Below are positions 25,668 through 33,296 of a DNA stretch of 64,000 bases, one piece after another (the stretch's first letter is position 1; each line of letters opens with the position of its first letter). This stretch comes from Neorhizobium lilium (lineage in GTDB: Bacteria; Pseudomonadota; Alphaproteobacteria; Rhizobiales; Rhizobiaceae): positions 734,955 to 798,954 of the forward strand of contig NZ_SBIP01000004.1 in assembly GCF_004053875.1 (NCBI RefSeq). The letters run 5' to 3'. Under the pieces are notes generated by a model, which saw nothing but the letters and a program-made list of their open reading frames with translations, was not told the origin of the DNA and did not search any database. The translations under genes and the position numbers were made by a program.

Positions 25668-26642
25668 TTACGCGGCTGCGGCCGGCGTGACTTCCACCGT
25701 GACATGCGACAATTCTTCAAGGTCCCGTAGCTTTTCCTTGTAGAAGGAGGGCTCGCGGGGCTTTTGCGCAACCAGCGCAACAATCGCCGCATGATGACCC
25801 GGCCCGACCTGCCAGACATGCAGGTCTGAAATCCGATCCTCCTCCGTTTCCACGGCGCGGCGAATATCGTCCGCAAGGTCGTCCCCGGATGCGCGCGCAT
25901 CCAGAAGGACGGTTGCGGTCGCCTTGATCAGGCTCCAGGACCAACGCGCGATAACCAGTCCGCCGACAATGCCCATGATCGGATCGAGCGCATTCCAGCC
26001 GTAGATCCAGCCGAGCGTGAGCGCCGCAATCGCCAGAACCGATGTCAGCGCATCGGCGACCACATGCAGATAGGCGGCCCGCAGATTGTTGTCTGCGCCT
26101 GCATGAGCGCCATGGTGACTGGCGTCATGGTGATGCCCGCCATGATGCCCTGCGTGGTGAGCGTGATGCCCGCCGTGGTGATGATCGCCCTCGTCCTTCA
26201 GCAGCCAGGCGCTGACGAGATTGACCACAAGACCGATGACGGCGACGAGGATCGCCTGGCTGAAGTCGATCGCGACCGGATTTGCCAGCCGCACCAGGCT
26301 TTCGACGGCAATCAGCAGCGCGATCAGGGCGAGAACGATGGCACTGGCAAAACCGGCGAGGTCACCGAGCTTGCCGGTGCCGAAGGTGAAGCGCGGATTG
26401 CGCGCCTGGCGGCGGGCATAGACATAGGCCAGCACCGAGATCAGCATGGCGGCGGCATGGGTGGACATGTGCCAGCCATCCGCCGTCAGCGCCATCGAAC
26501 CGAAGACGGAACCACCCACGATTTCTGCCACCATCATCGTTGCCGTCAGCGCTATGACCAGCCAGACCTTGCGCTCGTTGCGCGCATGGTCTGCGCCGAG
26601 GAAAACATGGTCGTGCCTCAGGCTTTCCACATCCCGTTCCAT
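25668..26642 (-). CDS. dmeF: DmeF cation diffusion facilitator (Co2+/Ni2+ efflux)
   Basis: The 324-residue CDF transporter has six hydrophobic helices. A His-rich loop of about 35 residues lies between helices 4 and 5 (EGDHHHGGHHAHHAGHHGG and following). The metal site residues are in LTADGWHMSTHAAAM (helix 2) and HVVADALTSVL (helix 5). The cytoplasmic C-terminal domain has SDLHVWQVGPGHH. The N-terminal DHVFLGADHARNERKV is typical of DmeF. The ATG at 26642 is used, 19 bases after the dmeR stop. Together with dmeR it forms a metal-inducible efflux operon for cobalt and nickel. Confidence 0.95.
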   Translation of the reverse strand: MERDVESLRHDHVFLGADHARNERKVWLVIALTATMMVAEIVGGSVFGSMALTADGWHMSTHAAAMLISVLAYVYARRQARNPRFTFGTGKLGDLAGFASAIVLALIALLIAVESLVRLANPVAIDFSQAILVAVIGLVVNLVSAWLLKDEGDHHHGGHHAHHAGHHGGHHHDASHHGAHAGADNNLRAAYLHVVADALTSVLAIAALTLGWIYGWNALDPIMGIVGGLVIARWSWSLIKATATVLLDARASGDDLADDIRRAVETEEDRISDLHVWQVGPGHHAAIVALVAQKPREPSFYKEKLRDLEELSHVTVEVTPAAAA

Positions 26643-26661
26643 TGTTCGTCTCCTTCGATCG

Positions 26662-26934
26662 TCAGCGGATATAGGTCCGCAGCACCTGGGCCAGTTCGTT
26701 TGCCGCCTCCGCCCTCGCCGTCTCGTCGCTAGCATGAAGCACATGTTCGTGGAGATAGCCTTCCACCACTTCGCTGGTGAGGCCTGCAAGAGCGCCGCGG
26801 ATGGAGGCCAGAAGCTGCATGACATCGCCGCAGGGAGCCTCGGATTCCAGCGCCCGCTCCACCGCCTCCATCTGCCCCTTCATGCGCCGCACCCGCGCCA
26901 GAAGCTTTGCCTTTTCTCGAACCGTATGGGCCAA
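26662..26934 (-). CDS. dmeR: DmeR, CsoR/RcnR family metal-sensing repressor
   Basis: The 90-residue all-alpha protein contains the metal ligands expected for the nickel/cobalt RcnR branch: H3, C35 and H64. Position 60 is Tyr where RcnR has His (GYLHEH against GHLTEH); H62 is nearby. The start is TTG at 26934, supported by GGAG 7 bases upstream and the absence of an ATG in frame. It precedes dmeF in the same operon. The palindromic G-tract site at 26950-26970 is a convincing operator. When metal binds, repression should be relieved. Confidence 0.93.
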   Translation of the reverse strand: MAHTVREKAKLLARVRRMKGQMEAVERALESEAPCGDVMQLLASIRGALAGLTSEVVEGYLHEHVLHASDETARAEAANELAQVLRTYIR

Positions 26935-26949
26935 ACGACTGCTCCAATA

Positions 26950-26970
26950 ATATAGGGGGGTATCCTATAT
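26950..26970. promoter_or_regulatory. DmeR operator candidate
   Basis: The inverted repeat ATATAGG (26950-26956) and CCTATAT (26964-26970) flanks a G-rich centre (GGGGTAT). RcnR and DmeR repressors bind exactly this design, A/T inverted repeats around a G tract. It lies 15 bases upstream of the dmeR start. Confidence 0.75.
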
Positions 26971-27122
26971 GCGGCAGCCAACCCTTTCAAGCCGGCTCGG
27001 AGATTGCCTCGAGTATGGCAGTTGCAGCGCCGGCTTTGCGACATTAGATTTGGAGCGTGAGGCGGGCGTTCTTCATCAGCGTGACGATACTGCCGCTGCG
27101 GAATGCGAATTTGGAGCGAACC

Positions 27123-27539
27123 ATGCTGTCGATCGGAGACCTGTCCAGACGCACCGGCGTCAAAGTGCCAACCATCCGCTATTACGAGCAGATGGGGCTC
27201 CTGGAGGCGGCCGAACGCTCGGAAGGCAATCAGCGCCGCTACGAGCAGCGGGATCTGGAGCGCCTCGCCTTCATCCGCCACGGTCGGGATCTTGGGCTCG
27301 ATATCTCGGCCATCCGCGAGCTCATCGCGCTCAGCCAGCATCCGCAGCAACCTTGCGCCCATGCGGACCGGATCGCGTCCGACCATCTCGGCACCGTGCG
27401 GGCCAAGATCGCCAAGCTCAGGACGCTGGAACAGGAGCTGGAGCGGATCGTCTCCCATTGCGACGGCGGGCATTCCATCGAGGAGTGCTATGTCATACGC
27501 TCGCTTTCCGATCACGGGCTATGCAAGAGCGAGCATTAG
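27123..27539 (+). CDS. MerR family metal-responsive regulator
   Basis: The 138-residue protein has the MerR winged helix (LSIGDLSRRTGVKVPTIRYYEQMGLL), a long dimerisation helix, and three cysteines, C78, C113 and C122. Their spacing matches the metal site of the CadR, PbrR and ZntR group. The C-terminal tail adds another Cys and His (HGLCKSEH). No promoter with the 19-20-base MerR spacer is obvious nearby, so its target is unknown. It is divergent from dmeR-dmeF, but those have their own repressor. ATG at 27123 is used, as the domain starts there. Confidence 0.9.
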   Translation: MLSIGDLSRRTGVKVPTIRYYEQMGLLEAAERSEGNQRRYEQRDLERLAFIRHGRDLGLDISAIRELIALSQHPQQPCAHADRIASDHLGTVRAKIAKLRTLEQELERIVSHCDGGHSIEECYVIRSLSDHGLCKSEH

Positions 27540-27718
27540 AGGGTGTCATCTGCCGTATCGAGCGGCTTGACCCTGTGCTTAAGGCTACGATACGCGCCGC
27601 TCTCCTCGCATCTGTTCCCGCTTGAGCCAACCGCACGAGTTCCATTAACCCTGACCCATTCTCAGCAATCTCCCGGCGAAACTTTCCTCTCTCCTACCCA
27701 TTTAGTTGTGCTACGACG

Positions 27719-27743
27719 GGAACGATGACACAGGCGAAAGGTT
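27719..27743 (+). promoter_or_regulatory. EcfG-like general stress promoter upstream of DUF378 gene
   Basis: GGAAC (27719-27723), 16 bases, then GGTT (27740-27743) fits the alphaproteobacterial EcfG/RpoE2 pattern GGAAC-N16/17-cGTT. It is 32 bases upstream of the DUF378 start at 27775, leaving room for a short leader. Confidence 0.55.
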
Positions 27744-27774
27744 ACGGACCACGCAATCTTTCAAGGAGATATTC

Positions 27775-28014
27775 ATGCGCGCCCTAAACCTCGTCACTCT
27801 CTTCCTCATCATTGTCGGCGGCCTGAACTGGCTCCTCGTCGGCATCGCCCATTTCGACCTTGTGGCTGTGATCTTCGGCGGCCAGGACGCCGCACTTTCC
27901 AGGGTCGTCTATGTTCTTGTCGGTCTATCAGCCCTTTGGCAGATAATGCCTTTCGCCAGGGCTATCTCGGCTGGCGAACCGGCTGCCGAAGCCAATCTGG
28001 CCAACCGCCGCTAA
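27775..28014 (+). CDS. DUF378 family small membrane protein
   Basis: The 79-residue protein has two hydrophobic helices (about residues 5-24 and 42-62). The DUF378 signature LIIVGGLNWLLVGIAHFDLVA is present, and the second helix contains SRVVYVLVGLSALWQI. Family members are small inner-membrane proteins with no established function. A good ribosome site (AAGGAGAT) precedes the ATG at 27775. An EcfG-like promoter suggests stress induction. Confidence 0.87.
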   Translation: MRALNLVTLFLIIVGGLNWLLVGIAHFDLVAVIFGGQDAALSRVVYVLVGLSALWQIMPFARAISAGEPAAEANLANRR

Positions 28015-28092
28015 GACCGGCGACAAGCATTCAGGCTGCCGGTTTGGAACCGGCCGCCTTGATCATGACCAAGTTTCCGCACGAAATCCGAA

Positions 28093-28117
28093 GGAACCTT
28101 TTGCGCCTTTGTCTGTT
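28093..28117 (+). promoter_or_regulatory. EcfG-like general stress promoter upstream of DUF982 gene
   Basis: GGAAC (28093-28097), 16 bases, then TGTT (28114-28117) resembles the EcfG consensus, with one mismatch in the -10 element. It is 27 bases upstream of the chosen GTG start of the DUF982 gene. Confidence 0.5.
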
Positions 28118-28144
28118 CATGCGTCGTTGCTCGGGGAGAAGTTC

Positions 28145-28429
28145 GTGATTCGTGATGCAGTGGTTCGTGTATCGGCGGACCTGAATTGGAATGAGCCTGT
28201 GTCGGCTGTCAGCCGTGGCTTGGTGCTTGTCACCATCAATGGGCCTGCAGAAGCATTCGACTTCCTCAGCAATGAGTGGCCCGCCCGCCAGGGTCTGATC
28301 TTCGAAGATGCACGCAAAGCCGCCATGGATGCTCTTCAAGGCGCCTCCCGCCCGGCGGACGCGCGTTCCGCCTTCATCACCGCCTGCGAAGATGCCGGCT
28401 GCCTTGTAAGACAGATAGCCTCTCGTTAG
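28145..28429 (+). CDS. DUF982 family small protein
   Basis: The 94-residue soluble protein is of the DUF982 type, which is expanded in rhizobia. Signature elements are ISSxx-like SRGLVLVTINGPAEAFDFL, EWPARQGLIFEDARKAAMDAL and the C-terminal SAFITACEDAGCLV. The GTG at 28145 is selected because GGGGAG lies 8 bases upstream; TTG starts at 28109 and 28127 are possible. Function is unknown. An EcfG-like promoter suggests it belongs to the general stress regulon. Confidence 0.83.
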   Translation: MIRDAVVRVSADLNWNEPVSAVSRGLVLVTINGPAEAFDFLSNEWPARQGLIFEDARKAAMDALQGASRPADARSAFITACEDAGCLVRQIASR

Positions 28430-28584
28430 TGGGCGAGCCTGCAGATTGCGCATTATCGCAGCCGCTTGACAGTCCCATCGTTCGGGCGCATTGAACTGGG
28501 CATGATCAAGACGCGCACCATCAGCTCCTGCACGTATTTTTGGGCCTACCTGTAAAGGGCGGCTCGACAGATCATTTTGTCAAC

Positions 28585-28610
28585 AAGCCGCCGTCAGGCG
28601 GCTTTGTTGT
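28585..28610 (+). terminator. hairpin upstream of GNAT gene
   Basis: A perfect 8-bp stem, AAGCCGCC (28585-28592) and GGCGGCTT (28597-28604), with loop GTCA is followed by TGTTGT. It is the only terminator-like structure between the DUF982 and GNAT genes. Confidence 0.55.
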
Positions 28611-28657
28611 ATCAAACGGCACCTGACGGCACTCGAAACGAAAAGAGGATGCCGGAC

Positions 28658-29158
28658 ATGACTGCCCCGCTCATCGAAGACAGCGAAATCTCCCTGACCC
28701 GCCCGCCGGTGGTAACCATTCGTGCCGCCAAGCGACACGACCTGCCGGAGCTCAGCGACATGATCGCCCTGCTCGCCGCCCATCACAACGACGCGGCGGC
28801 CATGACACCCGATACGCTTGAGCGGGATCTCTTCGGTGACATGCCGTGGATTACGGCGCTGGTCGCCGATAGCGGTTCCGGGCTGGTGGGCTACGCCATC
28901 CTCGTGCCGCTCTACAGGGCGCAGGAAGGCCAGCGCGGCATGGACCTGCACCATCTCTTCGTGCGCGACGGTCAGCGCGGCCATGGCATCGGCCAGCATC
29001 TGGTGGCGCGCGCCCGCGAAGTGGCAAGGAGCGCCGGCTGCGGCTACCTCTCCGTGAGTGCGGCTACCGGCAATTCCGCCGCGCATCGTTTCTACGAGCA
29101 GATGGATTTCAAGCCGCGCCCGGTCATCGGCATGCGCTATATGCAGGCGCTGGCGTGA
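28658..29158 (+). CDS. GNAT family N-acetyltransferase
   Basis: The product has 166 residues from ATG 28658. The ATG at 28649 is 3 codons upstream but has no spacing from the AAGAGG site, while 28658 has the right distance. Acetyl-CoA binding motif A is RDGQRGHGIGQHLVARAREV near residues 107-126. The motif B region is VSAATGNSAAHRFYEQMDF. The closest general resemblance is to diamine or amino-acid acetyltransferases, but the substrate is unknown. It is not similar in detail to the PAT-like acetyltransferase at 16966. Confidence 0.88.
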   Translation: MTAPLIEDSEISLTRPPVVTIRAAKRHDLPELSDMIALLAAHHNDAAAMTPDTLERDLFGDMPWITALVADSGSGLVGYAILVPLYRAQEGQRGMDLHHLFVRDGQRGHGIGQHLVARAREVARSAGCGYLSVSAATGNSAAHRFYEQMDFKPRPVIGMRYMQALA

Positions 29159-29218
29159 GGCGGAGGGATTCTACCACCGTCTGTGCATAGACCCCGGCAC
29201 ATCCGGTCCAGGCGAAGC

Positions 29219-29593
29219 TCAATCCTGCTCGGGCAACGGGTCGATGACGCTCACAACCCGCGCTACGATCTCGTCGATCGTGGCCTTGTCCAGCGTCTCT
29301 ATAAATCGCGCCGTCTTGCCCTGGACACGCGCCGGGATATCGAAGCTGCGGACCTGATTGCAGACGACGACGCCGGTCGTATCGTGTCCCGACACGGGCA
29401 CTGCGAGACCGACATCGCGCATAAAAGCGCCACCACTGGTGATCGGCACGGTCATGCTGACCCCAAGAGCGTTGATGGCGCGCGGGCTGATAACGACGAA
29501 GCGGTGGCGGTCCTTCATCTCACGCCCTGCCACCGGGTTGGGATCGATCCAGAACACATCGCCGCGATCGGGCACGCCGCTGCGCACCATCAT
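29219..29593 (-). CDS. mazF: MazF/PemK family endoribonuclease toxin
   Basis: The 124-residue protein has the PemK/MazF fold: the N-terminal loop VPDRGDVFWIDPNPVAGREM, then RHRFVVISPRAINALGVSMT with the catalytic Arg, and TGVVVCNQVRSFDIPAR. Such toxins cut mRNA at short sequence motifs. It overlaps the antitoxin stop by 4 bases, giving antitoxin-first order on the minus strand. The ATG at 29593 (MMVRS) may shift by one codon. Confidence 0.92.
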   Translation of the reverse strand: MMVRSGVPDRGDVFWIDPNPVAGREMKDRHRFVVISPRAINALGVSMTVPITSGGAFMRDVGLAVPVSGHDTTGVVVCNQVRSFDIPARVQGKTARFIETLDKATIDEIVARVVSVIDPLPEQD

Positions 29594-29853
29594 ACGATCT
29601 CGTGCCCGACCGGATCTCCTTCCATGGCCCAGGCCATGTCGGCATTCATGCGGGAGACATGCTCCTGCCCTTCCAGCAGTTCGCTCAGCTTGTAGCGCTT
29701 GCGGGTCTTGAGCGGACGGGCCACAAGCTCGCCATCCGCGACGGCAAGCGACAGTTGATCGCCCACTTCAAGCTGCATCATCTTTAAAACCGTCGGCGGA
29801 ATGGTCACGATGGCAGCACCGCCCTGCCGCCTGATCTTCGTCGTCACGCTCAT
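29590..29853 (-). CDS. mazE: MazE/AbrB-type antitoxin
   Basis: This 87-residue protein contains an N-terminal AbrB/SpoVT swapped-hairpin DNA-binding domain (TKIRRQGGAAIVTIPPTVLKMM, LEVGDQLSLAVADGELVARP). The acidic C-terminal half, SRMNADMAWAMEGDPVGHEI, is expected to wrap the MazF toxin. As in other MazEF or PemIK modules it should repress the shared promoter. It lies between the downstream toxin and the upstream GNAT and cytochrome genes, with no other partner. Confidence 0.9.
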   Translation of the reverse strand: MSVTTKIRRQGGAAIVTIPPTVLKMMQLEVGDQLSLAVADGELVARPLKTRKRYKLSELLEGQEHVSRMNADMAWAMEGDPVGHEIV

Positions 29854-29906
29854 TCAGCGTCTCCATTGTGCAACAAATATAGCACATATGGAGGCGTAAA
29901 CAAGCA

Positions 29907-30818
29907 TTACTGCGCCGGCACGGCCTTGAGATAGGCGGCGATGGCTTCGAGATCCGCCTGCGGCAGATGGGCGAGGTTCTGCTGCACCTCCGCCATCTGA
30001 CCGCCGGCCGAATCATAGTCCGGCGTGAAGCCCGTCTTGAAGTAATTCACGAGGTCGTCCTCGCTCCAGGACTTGATGTCGCCGCCGGGCGTGATGTCGG
30101 GGATCGAGCCCTTGCCTTCCGGGTTCGGGCCGCCGGCCAGCCATTTGCCGGAGACGAAACCGCCAAGCGCGTCGCGCGGCGTATGACATTCTCCACAATG
30201 CCCGGGTCCCTCGACCAGGAACTGGCCGCGCTTGACCTTGTCATCGGCGCTTGCAAGCTCCACGCGGGGCTGATCGGTGAAGTAGAGCAGTTTCCAGCCG
30301 CCGATCGTCATGCGGATGTTGAAGGGAAAGCCGAGTTCGTGCGGCGGCGCGACATTGCTGCTTGCCGGCAAGGTTTTGATATAGCCGAACAGGTTGTTGA
30401 TGTCGGCAGGCGACAGCCTCGCATAGGAGCCGTAGGGAAAAGACGGGTAGAGATGCTCGCCGTCCGGCCCGATACCGCGGGTCATGGCGTTGCCGAACTG
30501 CGCCAGCGTCCAGTCGCCGATGCCGTCCTTGGGATCGGGCGAAATATTGGGAATATGGAAGGTGCCGAAGGGGCTCGGCAGCGCCCGTCCACCCGCAAGC
30601 ACCTTGGCGGCATCGCCTGTCGCGCCGGTTGCGGCATGACAGCTGACGCAGCCGCCTGCCCAGAAGAGCTGCTCGCCCTTGGCCAGATCGGGCGAGCCAA
30701 GATTGGCCCAATCGGACTCGGGCCGCGGGGATGGCTTGGTTAGCGCCCATGCGGCTACGGCTCCAATTGCAAGCACAAGTAAAGCGCCACCCAGGATTTT
30801 CGAGCCTCTCGAGGCCAT
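29907..30818 (-). CDS. diheme c-type cytochrome
   Basis: The 303-residue protein has an N-terminal signal anchor (about residues 8-26) and two heme-binding motifs, CVSCH at residues 57-61 and CGECH near residue 208. The mature part is periplasmic. Sequence around the second heme (HCGECHTPRDALGGF) resembles the cytochrome subunits of alcohol or aldehyde dehydrogenases and gluconate dehydrogenase, although no such dehydrogenase is next to it. Met residues near AMTRGIGPDGEHLYP and the C-terminus could be axial ligands. It follows the cytochrome c'-like gene by 92 bases on the same strand and may share a transcript. Confidence 0.9.
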   Translation of the reverse strand: MASRGSKILGGALLVLAIGAVAAWALTKPSPRPESDWANLGSPDLAKGEQLFWAGGCVSCHAATGATGDAAKVLAGGRALPSPFGTFHIPNISPDPKDGIGDWTLAQFGNAMTRGIGPDGEHLYPSFPYGSYARLSPADINNLFGYIKTLPASSNVAPPHELGFPFNIRMTIGGWKLLYFTDQPRVELASADDKVKRGQFLVEGPGHCGECHTPRDALGGFVSGKWLAGGPNPEGKGSIPDITPGGDIKSWSEDDLVNYFKTGFTPDYDSAGGQMAEVQQNLAHLPQADLEAIAAYLKAVPAQ

Positions 30819-30910
30819 GGCTATTCTCCCCCGCGCCTGTCTCAAACTCGAGCGCACCTGATGGCATGGAGAGCGGCCGCATCCGGCGACCGCCCTGCCG
30901 TCGTTTCCGG

Positions 30911-31348
30911 TTACTTCTTGAGACGGTAGACCTGATGGCAGGCGCCGCAATCGGCACCGAGCGTCTGCACCGCTTTCTGGACGCCGGCCTGATCCGCCGG
31001 CAGGGCGGCGAGTATAGTATCTGCATCGCTTCCGAGCTTTGCCGCCTTGGCGCGGAAATCCGCATTGTTCTGCCAGATGGCTGGTGCGGCTTCCGAATTT
31101 GCCTCGGAGCCGGCCGGGAACTGATCCGGGAAGGCCTTGATATTGGTGCTGATCGTGGTCAGCGACTTCTTGACCGTTGCTTCGTCGTAAGGCTTCTCGC
31201 CCTTGGCGATGGCGCCGAGCGCCCCGACCGATCCGCCGATCTGCTTCATCATCTGCTCACGCTTGGCCTGCGGCGTTTCCTGCGCCGTGACCGCCGTGAA
31301 GCCAAGACAGAGAAGGGCTGTGGCAATCGTGACTGTTTTCAATCTCAT
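30911..31348 (-). CDS. cytochrome c'-like protein
   Basis: The 145-residue precursor has a signal peptide (MRLKTVTIATALLCLGFTAV, cleavage near 22) and a four-helix-bundle composition. A single heme motif close to the C-terminus is CGACH at residues 134-138, with a short basic tail (VYRLKK). This is the layout of cytochrome c', a periplasmic high-spin heme protein that binds NO or CO. It is upstream of a diheme cytochrome c, so the two may form a small electron-transfer or stress operon. Confidence 0.9.
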   Translation of the reverse strand: MRLKTVTIATALLCLGFTAVTAQETPQAKREQMMKQIGGSVGALGAIAKGEKPYDEATVKKSLTTISTNIKAFPDQFPAGSEANSEAAPAIWQNNADFRAKAAKLGSDADTILAALPADQAGVQKAVQTLGADCGACHQVYRLKK

Positions 31349-31511
31349 CGACGAACTCCCGTGATCGCTCCGGCGGCGCCGGAAGCTATGCGTGGCGATG
31401 ATCGCAAGCTTATACGTCTGAAAAAAGTCACTTTTTCGTCAGGGGCCTTTGGTCTGATGCAGGGCTTCGAGACCTTGCGTCAAGCGTCCCAGCGCTTCCG
31501 CCTGAAAGCGC

Positions 31512-32390
31512 TTACGGCTTGAGCGGCAGGCTGCGGCTTTCCTCGCGGCCATGGCCGGTGATCTCGATCCGGTCCGCAAAGATCGCCACAGTCGCGAACG
31601 TGTTGTCGTGTTCGGTATCCACCATGCCCTTGAAGTTGACATACCAGGTGCTGCCATGGCGGCCGAGATTGCCCTCGTGGTTGTGGCCGTTGAGATAGGC
31701 CAGCACATTGCCGGAGCGGTCGAAAAGCGCCACCAGCCGCTCGCAATTCCACTGGTTGTGCTGGTTTTCCGGATATAACGGATAATGCCCCATGACGACG
31801 ACCGGCTCGCCAGCCACCTTGGCACGCGCCAGCGCATCCTCCAGCCAGGCATGCTGCTCTTCGCTCATGCCGCCGTTCCACGGCATGGCGTTGATGGCGC
31901 CGGCCTGCTCCAGCGCCCGCAGCCGCTCCACGGCCAAGGCATGCCGGGGATCGCCTTCAGGTGTGGAAAAGAGGCTCACCTCGCTGCCGTCGATGATCAC
32001 GAAACGGATACCGCCGCGCAGGAACTCATGCCAGGGCGCCGGCATGCCGAGCCGGCGATGCACCTCGCCCAGATGCTCGGGCGCAACGGAGAAATCGTGA
32101 TTGCCGGGCAGAAGCACGCTTTCATGACGAAGTGCGCCATAGATTTCCAGAACCGGAGCGAGGCTCTCCGCACCGCGATCGATGAGATCCCCAAGTGTGA
32201 CCACGAAGGCAAGGTCTTCTTCGTTCAGCACGCCAATCGCGTCGCGCAGCTTGGCGAGGCTGTTGCGATAGTAACGGTCGGTCTCGAGCCAGGGCTCGAT
32301 ATCGGCATATTGGGGATCGGCGATGACGCCGAAGCGGATCAGGGGCGTGTCTTGAGGCATTCGAGCGGAGTTAGGCACGGCTTGTGACAT
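31512..32390 (-). CDS. metallophosphoesterase, ADP-ribose/CDP-alcohol diphosphatase-like
   Basis: The 292-residue protein shows calcineurin-like metal motifs in order: D and Q in FGVIADPQYAD (residues about 20-30), GDLIDRG, GNHDF, GHYPLYPENQHNQW and NGHNHEGN. The DPQYAD sequence, with Gln in place of the usual His, is a hallmark of Mn2+-dependent ADP-ribose/CDP-alcohol diphosphatases (ADPRibase-Mn). Substrates would be ADP-ribose, CDP-choline or related compounds. It has no signal peptide and should be cytoplasmic. The next minus-strand gene upstream starts 27 bases away. Confidence 0.88.
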   Translation of the reverse strand: MSQAVPNSARMPQDTPLIRFGVIADPQYADIEPWLETDRYYRNSLAKLRDAIGVLNEEDLAFVVTLGDLIDRGAESLAPVLEIYGALRHESVLLPGNHDFSVAPEHLGEVHRRLGMPAPWHEFLRGGIRFVIIDGSEVSLFSTPEGDPRHALAVERLRALEQAGAINAMPWNGGMSEEQHAWLEDALARAKVAGEPVVVMGHYPLYPENQHNQWNCERLVALFDRSGNVLAYLNGHNHEGNLGRHGSTWYVNFKGMVDTEHDNTFATVAIFADRIEITGHGREESRSLPLKP

Positions 32391-32416
32391 GCGTGTGACG
32401 GGCTCACATTCCGCGG

Positions 32417-33157
32417 TTATTCCTCGTCCGACTCCGATGATTCCGGCGGTGACGGATCGAAATCCATGCCGTCGCCGACCTGATCGAGCGAGATCCTGCG
32501 GGGACCCGAGAGCTTTGTCCGCTTTGTCCTGGTCCTGTCGTTCTCGATGCTGCCGCGCGTGATCTTCAGAGTGCCCGCGTCATAGTCTGCAACGGTCAGC
32601 GTCGTCTTGCCGCTGCCACGATGCGTGTTGCGATAGTCGAACCGCGACAGGCGCATCTGGCCCTGTTTCCAGGCAAAGGCATAGGTCTTGGTCCACATGT
32701 CCCATCCGCCGGCCGTCGCGAAGAAACCAAGTTTGACGACAAGCTTGCCCTTTCCGATGGCAAGACCCCCGCTTTCGGCATCGAAGCAATCCTCGACATT
32801 GGAATTGTCCGAACGGGGAATAAGATCGTGATTGACCAGAGCCATGCTGTATCCCTCGCCCGAGGCAAAGGCGACGATCAGCATGCGCGGGCCGACGAGC
32901 GGTGTGCCGGAGAAGCTGAGATCCGGTTTTTCCGACTGGATGACCAGGGCAAGATCGGCGCGCTTGTCGCCATCCAGATCGCCCTTGGCTTCAGCTTCCA
33001 GCTTCCAGCCGGGCGGCACGAATTGCGAGCGATCAGCGACCCGTTCCGGGATGGCGGGATAATCGACCGGCGGCATGTCGTCATCCGTCGCTGCTGCCGG
33101 CAGAGCCGCAAAAGCCGCGGCAGCAACGATGATCCACGCCCTCAGAGATTTGCGCAT
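32417..33157 (-). CDS. secreted protein with a calcium-binding-like repeat, unknown function
   Basis: The 246-residue precursor has a signal peptide (RKSLRAWIIVAAAAFAALPA, cleavage near residue 23). The segment GDLDGDKRADLALVI resembles an FG-GAP or EF-hand-like calcium loop, as in proteins that link a protein-fold measurement to stored state. The rest is mostly beta strands with SKx-like repeats, and the C-terminus is acidic (PPESSESDEE). I do not recognise a named family. ATG 33157 is selected because the signal peptide starts there. A terminator of the upstream sodB lies before it. Confidence 0.7.
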   Translation of the reverse strand: MRKSLRAWIIVAAAAFAALPAAATDDDMPPVDYPAIPERVADRSQFVPPGWKLEAEAKGDLDGDKRADLALVIQSEKPDLSFSGTPLVGPRMLIVAFASGEGYSMALVNHDLIPRSDNSNVEDCFDAESGGLAIGKGKLVVKLGFFATAGGWDMWTKTYAFAWKQGQMRLSRFDYRNTHRGSGKTTLTVADYDAGTLKITRGSIENDRTRTKRTKLSGPRRISLDQVGDGMDFDPSPPESSESDEE

Positions 33158-33243
33158 CGCCACTCCCTCGCCTCCTGATTCTGCGGAGAATAGCAGGTTG
33201 CGATGGACGCAAGAAGGAGAGCACAAACCTGACCCCCAGAACG

Positions 33244-33277
33244 CGAAAACCCGGCATCCTGTGATACCGGGTTTTCG
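33244..33277 (-). terminator. terminator downstream of sodB
   Basis: The stem CGAAAACCCGG / CCGGGTTTTCG (33244-33254 and 33267-33277) has a 12-base loop. On the minus strand it ends in GGGTTTT shortly after the sodB stop at 33297. Confidence 0.7.
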
Positions 33278-33296
33278 GATGCCTCGTTAAGACCGC

